In this document: positions 28,201 to 30,110 of the stretch, piece after piece | Numbering within the stretch: position 1 is the stretch's first letter | Layout of the letters: the number at the start of each line of letters is the position of its first letter | Assembly: GCA_902766325.1 (NCBI GenBank) | Contig: CACXDF010000220.1 | Location: forward strand, 1 to 30,110 | Length of the DNA stretch: 30,110 nucleotides | Reading direction: 5' to 3' | Source: an uncultured Eubacteriales bacterium | GTDB lineage: Bacteria > Bacillota > Clostridia > Christensenellales > DTU072 | Notes under the pieces: generated by a model | Seen by the model: only the letters and a program-made list of their open reading frames with translations | The model's database searches: none | What the model was told of the DNA's origin: nothing | Position numbers and translations under genes: made by a program

Positions 28201-30110
28201 GCCGGTCTTGTCGATCCGGCCGATTTGTCGTCCTATTACGTCGACGCGACGGGGTGTTATACCTTGGTCGAGCAGGAAGAGGACGTCTCTTATTCCGTAG
28301 GAGATCCCGTTCCGAGCAATATGTATTATGAGATCACGGCGGATGGGATTTGTCGCTATACAAGGGACGAGACCTTTATTTCCGGCAAAAAGTATTACGT
28401 ATTCCGCGCCGATAACACGTATTTGCCGGCAGATGCGGACGTAACGTCTTATTATTTTGAAAACGTTTCCGATTACGGCGTTCGCGCGTTGATCGCAGGT
28501 AAAGATTATACGGTCGGCGACGCTGTGTCCGATAATACGTATACCGTCGACGATAAGTGGTACACCTGTCTTACTTCGGGTGTTTATGAGCAAAACAAGC
28601 GTTACTTTATCTTAGAAGCCGCTTCGGGCTATATCCGTTCGGGCGATCTTCCGACAACGTTCGTCAAGAGCGGAAGCGATCGGTTTATGGCCGTTCTTCT
28701 GAAAAATTATACCATCGGCGCGGCGATCCCGAATAACACGTTCTATACGCTTGCTCCCGACGGAAGATTGATCTACGCAAGCGGAGTATTCGTCGAGGGT
28801 ACGGACTATTACGCCAAATCGACGAACGGTTTTGCGTACGGCGCGAATGAAACCGAGCTGTATATCGTCGACAGCAGATATAACAGCTTTTACGAGAAAG
28901 ACACGACTTCTCTTAACGGAACGTCCGCCGTCGGCAGTTATGTCCGCAAAGAGGACGGCAGAATGGTCGCCGTAACTTCCGGAAACTATACGACCGGCGT
29001 TACTTATTACGAAAGCGTCAATATCGGTCTCGTACAGATCGCGCGGCTCGGCGACTACTACGTATCAGGTTCGGGTCGATATTCCGTAGAAAAAACGGCG
29101 TTTTCTACCGACGCTTACGTTTATTTAAAGAACGGAGAATACGTCAAGACGACGGATGCTACGGCAAAGGACGGTACCTCTTATTATCGCTTCTTTACGG
29201 GCGGATTCGTGCAGAATAAGTATTATTCGCAATACTACGTTCCTACCGAGGTGTTCAGAACGGATAAAGTCATTTACGAACACTATCGATACGGAAACGA
29301 CGTTCCTTATGCGGTAGAGAACGAAACGGACGATTTCTATTCGAAAACGGTACCCGGTCGCGTATATGAAAAAGACGGCGATAAGTACTATACGACTTCC
29401 GACGCTGTATTCGTCGTCGGTAAAGAGTATTATTTGTTCGTTCCCGTGACCGATTTTTCCGACAGAGAAACGACGGACGGCTTATACGTGTTCAGAAAAG
29501 GATACGTCCGCTCTCAACTGTCTTACGCCGCGCTCAGAAAGGCGGTACCGGGCGTTGATTATCAGATCGGTAGGTTCGTTTCGGGCGGGTTCTTTACTTT
29601 GAACGCAAATTCCGTACCGTTCGAAGTGCCCGGCGGCAGTATGTTCTCAGCCGATACCGTTTATTATCGTCTGAACGATTATTACGGCATTACGTCGATC
29701 CCGATCTATTACGAACAGAACGTAGACGGGTCGTATTCGGTCACGACCGACCGTACTTTCAATAACGCGAAGAGCTATTATGCGTTTACCGAAGAATCGG
29801 TCGTAGTCGGCGATATGATCCCGCAAGGTTTCTATTTTGTGAAGAGCGGCACCGACTTTGTCGAAACCACGGAAGAGACCTTCCTGCAAGACGTCGATTA
29901 TTATACCGTAAGAATGGTAAGCGTGACCAACGGCGCTTACGTTGTGAACGGATTGTACGAGAAAGCGGGCGATATCTACGTCGTTACCGGCGATACCGTC
30001 ATGGATGGAAACAAGTCGTATTATCGTTTTGCTAAAGATAACTCGGTAAGCAACTCCGATCCCGTCTTATTGTATGAAAAAGTGGGCGACGAGTACGTTC
30101 TTACGAGCGA
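16225..30110 (+). CDS. Giant lipoprotein with Big_3, MBG/YDG and YY-repeat regions (3'-truncated)
   Basis: I translated the frame line by line: it is open for 4,628 codons from ATG 16225 to the window end with no stop. The N-terminus is basic, then hydrophobic, then LTLFAC, a lipobox with Cys26 as the predicted lipidated residue, so the protein should be membrane-anchored and outside the cell. Residues 41-1452 are Big_3-like Ig-like modules. Residues about 1456-3072 are MBG/YDG-type modules with VYGDRDP (1597), DYDG (2597 and 2715) and EYNG (2879). Residues 3073-4628 are rich in YY-type repeats that continue past the edge. Isolated YY units also interrupt earlier domains (353-412 and 1627-1666). 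No catalytic motif was recognised. It follows the two anchored surface proteins by 110 bp. A very long extracellular fibre or adhesin is inferred from architecture only. Confidence 0.9.
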   Translation, partial: MMRKKSASALLILLLVCFLLLTLFACNDRNGISQESPIQKIIITTMPKTNYYVGDKFSVGNADITVYYENGKSEHVPLTLNMISGFDSNVVGDQILTVFYKNQTAYLTVKVSVAPVYSVQLVNMPDKTNYVIGESLDVSGMKILVTYSNNYTEIIDVTEDMISLFSTEREGETEMTVSYGGKSCMAAYSVATKTADHIEISLGDSFRIAYVVGDAFELTGGSFFVHYNDNTSEFLDWDALYEQGALTYVIEKETNNVFTTSALERNVFLYYKGEKYQTAVTVAAKRPQGISVMSDAPDQILKGHIDLTGGQLYVVYNSKQTGYVARVKDSTAEARRAYASGVWNTARSAYFTLKNGEYVGAASDFDNNAVYYTSSETAFADRYQTRKEFLYVKKNSTFEKAPEEYDASVVYYIPSNARLFDFDDQINVDVVWNDFDINVVGEYSIRLTVDGASLDYRIKVIAPSPIALEVYPTEGDVNVDAVTGAYYVYQDETIHVTDWEYKIKQNNDTYSIISSTGAYSANVTSEMYVGSTFMTNHAVGTYDYDFSFTTVTGITLRCSVPVEVRQRVIVSATVVNPTRVVYSVGDEVSLAGGSLRVRYINGVEGQTMSFTADMLYAEDPTGNSPVRYVAQDGSVVPLVKSGTDAFTASVGTSKLYIYYEDAYYNTSYATEFDITVIVKAIAIALNEDKETKNDYILGEDFSMANWEVVITYADQSYATENDFSDSRWTIEGNDLSTVGTHTITLYYGDKSDNVALTYVCTVHNDIVSVRPNVDFIGCTTEGKGFDFEGLNFVAVRENGDEENVPMAAMTISKTKAGAYVSVPTEYAPATFVNEENWSVYGLSLYEKSGGSYVFATAFDISKEYYYAVDNMTNISFTYSGKEAIVSSLVVSRRVESVFVAAYPETEYVLASAGEWDLSDLVLQIAFDNGTTAVVKHADTGSTVTFSQSGDRYVFTLNNMTYYFEVKTESGVNYSLSDIKNDLQSQSAEEFIEKDLVFSVEDVAYRAPVFSASVPFYCFNQKVVSIHAEIGVPVVSGSEVIRVNEFTDTTVYLNEGLALYTVSSNGEYSFVDDNGTKRFVYNDSVVKTDYLDCIYLVVEYDTTTVYKKLADVASSSGFSVSGYKENKTGAQTIRLTYLLKDCSFMAYVRPDVPYAISFVDENGQNVTEATVIENMDIDPNKISVSVELRDADGDAVATRRKVDFSDAACTYDKTEAIVFTEKNTDDIFYTQKTVTVTYEGCSKDLTLTILKKSVSEIVIQNMPRQVYAELPEFASTDESVLLYTDSNGEIGTILVRYNNGTSEIVPLNDSRLRVNAAQFNTKLVLNDGAEQSQIITIGFTDENNVTKETHYNVIVRDRKYLTISYDSSNNLSFDNVYYCQYGTGADARPKFDVYYYSDFYMNAPVAFNGYSVKYEYHDDVLGDVTRTVWPTEVGRYTMVVSYAGDYANNAFEDRSVTIEITKKQIGISVEDMSLTFGDKFSGTATDVTSLRALGFTWNMSGVTGGRLTGDAFVLGDTLDNVVSVSFELQKDGRKVDPAFSGDNSYLVMTLNVGSYYIKPIITLKKANYTVPEGVGDLGATLTVVKKAIKIVALDEKKVYGDRDPVYRFEIYDETDNLLGGNYYRELTGYTVGDPVAESVFICDPVTGIYSQAAGTYESGKTYYVFKAEIEIDPIFVDTASSSYRLVRSGTDTDNVNDYHRIFNGDTEGTLDNYSLIDYSYASLIVLPAELTLTASRTTRPFGTADMSIDYIAAATSSFKYNDDFDSVFGPYFTQSAVLYYDMTGKSVYETLTEGLSSYDDWAVLYRNLEIDGFESVVYMGATYAVVPIALACGTYTCRMSDVYSDVVKNYIVTTQPFEMEILPIGVRLNVGSVLLYEKSLIKDGRRNAFIDYFSFPREEFLTVNIYGETLTFSDFVFSVDNRDDIENLYADWMSKLIVGAEYETGTGSKYLLSSDFLSGFTFIKERGTDTGVYRVSVGYNYSDNFSDFSVISRNEDKNKNYFSFYYDIFRNQYAQVSTMQATAYDTDAYVIVLPGFADLKYYKVDEDGKRYQEVYNLNKASSWGLNAEYSVDQENYYGMSSIGTDSVTYSITPKAGTQFIVYNRENCLAAGDYTGSVTYSYFADVNKSSKFSTNYIYLGNMSVLLDSDIASVLNYVLFGTVTDGALTFNNTFDYTVTQKPVSVYIENGDVQYNFANQTLIARVDGSLAEGDRLNFLFDVSVVYNSKTDVVNKNASTIRSFKYYSVVPEELLTRENLPTYYEYGSRGFVLTQDTIPMNRKAYYLLTEASDPSVEAYDIAYSGTYTVRLNDLGNANYCLETDETVQKTFAVVPNEIPILLYNKAAMPQVSTTDFTFEETYAKKAFSPIDYSWTSTTYANSLLFDSIDLSQLSSVNSSATRKIGTAAIGGQTYDVNVKFRGTFPSLTVTGRTISISGSNGRTLAQDTYSSEYDYYFYFVDGGNERKVYYDAGTGSYYYKDAPYTTFKTTTCTITDYYFDENGVLHRPQPLVNTPNTLFIYSEDEPGSGNRPVYVKRDPDTKRVLGYDIVSRDTSDYVNYTVVFVYLDNGVYRECDDAHLFSFVINPAEVSLYNFSSANTKDYDGIDAAIANTSKLTVNGALSNDPISVSDIQFDFERIDAEGSTYITIGGVRYYLVENDDMSSVGLFKVRAFYSDNYEIVFKGNGAYNGSPSPYGLYTIKRVKATFEFNNEIAAYLSKDYDGSGLTDETLLYSGDLTEFVDRGYNVISKQSKTIVDNFSDIRYQLQVKGYASVFGGTPTAIAQNQIAGYNYSAGVYWFDFYGVFVDKDGNYRRYEDRSNKEEGENRWLNWNYTYIVNNKKDVNKIGDVYYDGIYQIDKRKVYIGIDGQLPANATDTSYTYTKEYNGTTITRSTINTWLDSGVVTVYIYDAVKKDFVPVKDTDFADSFVGGSVSVSGGRESITNVSSSEYFELSASDIATNNTDFIIVNSDIRFMLKAIEIEIMLTYTNADSGNSASITYGKTARENAVNFTLSISEEELKKFNEAIQDGNTYTATQILEKVCNFNNAEFYLFGADNPANAVFRFSLEGKSQSFYLYDKAGDYYYEAADGTYRDDTTYYSRLLVPAGTALDYTKYYVYHEWYERTSDPVSVAGKKYYLMEQVTESDPNFRAGSGVPEDRYFEQFYHYTFTTDTVFRPNVSYYKRNPGTNVYRLVDTSALLGSSVPAETYYTQNGYYALTTDRIFNLQKRYYTAAEYVFTAQNATTTANIYYEMNKYYGENEDDYFMSGKDYYVFTVVPASGSMVGVNVQAETYYERVGDRFVLTSDLTFVRSKLYNGQYYTVSIADVIRGDNAHKKYYTYSSGRHIRVPDGTVRQAGVSYYVFIPTVYSEKEVVTEYYYYYSDGKFFNVYDMRQELDGDKNYYVGYIADKTANENVAYYTEYEAIVKAEGARENGRYYYKAVLMDPTEDTDTYYAVKRLLPGKDYALNGLIPSGSVYENVDDSDTYYLTSDTRYSANKNYYRLSVVSGELVAGDKVGSYYIVSQGYSRAGSSFENTENTYYKVIEAVAGKDYAVSSLIPDSTYYTKVDGEDRYAFAQSRIFAANERYYLFEAIHGVSSVYSMSALFTLNDGSYKKIVALTSGKEYVNGAMIGADEVYYKSNDRYVRETALKYRKGVEYYHFVTAEGYIANSALSDYYVDSSARYTIREMTAGIDYSIGQTIGENVVSADSFEKSNDVEYLAGKLYYGYDNDGYVSGALIGTYSVPADGFYSIKVKSGYTVGQIVQQDVFVLSGDRYKNVRGSTYRSGVTYYAFTEASGFIPKRNIDDYYVSGRGYYSAVLMTKGVDYVVNTPVAEGVYRLIGGRMIAVPTTDNFADGIVYYFLDDAGFIPYSDRADYYVDGRGYYSKKRLSLGVDYSVGDSIGSGVYVYRLGRYVLPEELTFRSGYDYYLMDNVGLVLGSEIVSYCITGEKYYSFTLQTPTEGDRIEGDVFEKESAVFIPTTDTVYRSGKEYYLRSNAGLVDPADLSSYYVDATGCYTLVEQEEDVSYSVGDPVPSNMYYEITADGICRYTRDETFISGKKYYVFRADNTYLPADADVTSYYFENVSDYGVRALIAGKDYTVGDAVSDNTYTVDDKWYTCLTSGVYEQNKRYFILEAASGYIRSGDLPTTFVKSGSDRFMAVLLKNYTIGAAIPNNTFYTLAPDGRLIYASGVFVEGTDYYAKSTNGFAYGANETELYIVDSRYNSFYEKDTTSLNGTSAVGSYVRKEDGRMVAVTSGNYTTGVTYYESVNIGLVQIARLGDYYVSGSGRYSVEKTAFSTDAYVYLKNGEYVKTTDATAKDGTSYYRFFTGGFVQNKYYSQYYVPTEVFRTDKVIYEHYRYGNDVPYAVENETDDFYSKTVPGRVYEKDGDKYYTTSDAVFVVGKEYYLFVPVTDFSDRETTDGLYVFRKGYVRSQLSYAALRKAVPGVDYQIGRFVSGGFFTLNANSVPFEVPGGSMFSADTVYYRLNDYYGITSIPIYYEQNVDGSYSVTTDRTFNNAKSYYAFTEESVVVGDMIPQGFYFVKSGTDFVETTEETFLQDVDYYTVRMVSVTNGAYVVNGLYEKAGDIYVVTGDTVMDGNKSYYRFAKDNSVSNSDPVLLYEKVGDEYVLTS
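16345..20580 (+). other. Big_3-like Ig-like domain block of the giant lipoprotein
   Basis: The first modules are textbook: MPKTNYYVGDKFSVGNADIT then VYYENG (41-112), MPDKTNYVIGESLDVSGMKI then VTYSNN (118-192) and FRIAYVVGDAFELTGGSFFV then HYNDN (197-287). The YxxGxxxxxxxxxxxVxYxNG pattern is that of bacterial Ig-like group 3 domains. Later copies (PTRVVYSVGDEVSLAGGSLR at about 575, NDYILGEDFSMANWEVVITY at about 693) are more divergent, and some are enlarged by inserted segments. Confidence 0.75.
17281..17460 (+). repeat. YY repeat segment inserted in a Big_3-like domain
   Basis: Residues 353-412 contain LKNGEYVGAASDFDNNAVYY, then a second half with TFEKAPEEYDASVVYY. They interrupt a Big_3-like domain that starts at about 290 (LKGHIDLTGGQLYVVYN) and resumes at about 417 with the DFDDQINVDVVWNDF and VGEYSIRLTVDG strands. 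Confidence 0.65.
20590..25440 (+). other. MBG/YDG-type domain block of the giant lipoprotein
   Basis: Successive joints of the form ITKKQIGISV, VVKKAIKIVAL, VLPAELTLTA, VTQKPVSVYI, INPAEVSLYN, IKRVKATFEF and IDKRKVYIGI each introduce a beta-rich domain of about 100-250 residues. Several carry the YGD or YDG/YNG motif of MBG/YDG families. The larger-than-usual spacing between joints is partly explained by inserted YY segments. Confidence 0.7.
21103..21222 (+). repeat. YY repeat unit inserted in an MBG-type domain
   Basis: Residues 1627-1666 read GYTVGDPVAESVFIC, then GIYSQAAGTYESGKTYYVF. These are the YxVGDxx and TxxxGKxYYxF elements of the terminal array. The surrounding domain starts with KKVYGDRDPVYRFE (about 1595) and ends with the joint IVLPAELTLTA (about 1722), so the unit lies inside one MBG module. 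Confidence 0.75.
26782..30110 (+). repeat. Tandem array of 58-71-residue YY repeats (continues past window end)
   Basis: Unit starts, at the residue usually G followed by an aromatic or aliphatic, are 26782, 26992, 27205, 27403, 27601, 27808, 28012, 28204, 28417, 28627, 28828, 29026 and 29200. The spacings are 210, 213, 198, 198, 207, 204, 192, 213, 210, 201, 198 and 174 nt. Approximate order within a unit: G[FYL][IV] at 1-3; DYYVxGxGxYS around 10-20; a Gly then DY around 27-30; xVGDxI just after; an aromatic pair around 41; GxY; a T-[FVY]-xxG element; then K-x-YY-x-F before the next G. Looser copies of the TxxFxxxxxYY element extend back to about 25441. I do not recognise this as a named family. 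Confidence 0.85.

Noticed and set aside
25441..30110. Choline-binding or toxin-type YG cell-wall-binding repeats
   Set aside because: Local strings such as GKKYYVF look similar, but the roughly 20-residue period, conserved Trp and Gly spacing of those repeats are absent; the period here is 58-71 residues.

Overview
The window is almost entirely coding on the + strand and looks like a chromosomal segment of a Gram-positive-type bacterium, most likely Bacillota/Clostridia. The basis is strong GGAGG ribosome sites, a consensus sigma-A promoter, a lipoprotein signal, Big_3/YDG/MBG-type Ig-like domains and a DUF624-like membrane protein. A gut clostridial relative such as Christensenellales is a guess. 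I saw no rRNA, tRNA, CRISPR array, insertion sequence or phage gene, and no non-coding stretch longer than about 180 bases.

Region 1 (1-3602) is an ordinary operon end. It holds the C-terminus of a fibronectin-III-like protein, then typA/bipA (translational GTPase), then a multi-pass membrane protein. These are 18-26 bp apart and are closed by an intrinsic terminator at 3574-3602.

Region 2 (3603-16114) begins with a perfect TTGACA-17-TATAAT promoter overlaid by two adjacent dyad-symmetric sequences. It drives a 3,722-residue single-pass surface protein (3723-14891) and, 2 bp later, a 406-residue surface protein (14894-16114) with the same kind of pre-membrane domain and C-terminal anchor. 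The large protein has three tandem zinc-ribbon-like Cys knuckles near its N-terminus, many Ig-like MBG/YDG modules, and scattered tyrosine-pair (YY) repeat units.

Region 3 (16115-30110) is one giant lipoprotein gene that runs off the window after 4,628 codons with no stop. It reads as a lipobox, then Big_3-type Ig-like domains, then MBG/YDG-type domains, then a previously unfamiliar array of YY repeats of about 58-71 residues that is still continuing at the window edge. The same YY unit appears as isolated insertions inside the Ig-like domains of both giant proteins, linking them as one surface system. I see no catalytic domain in either; adhesion, a long stalk or surface coating is the most reasonable inference. 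The YY repeat family and its use as a plug-in module is the best candidate for something undescribed here.
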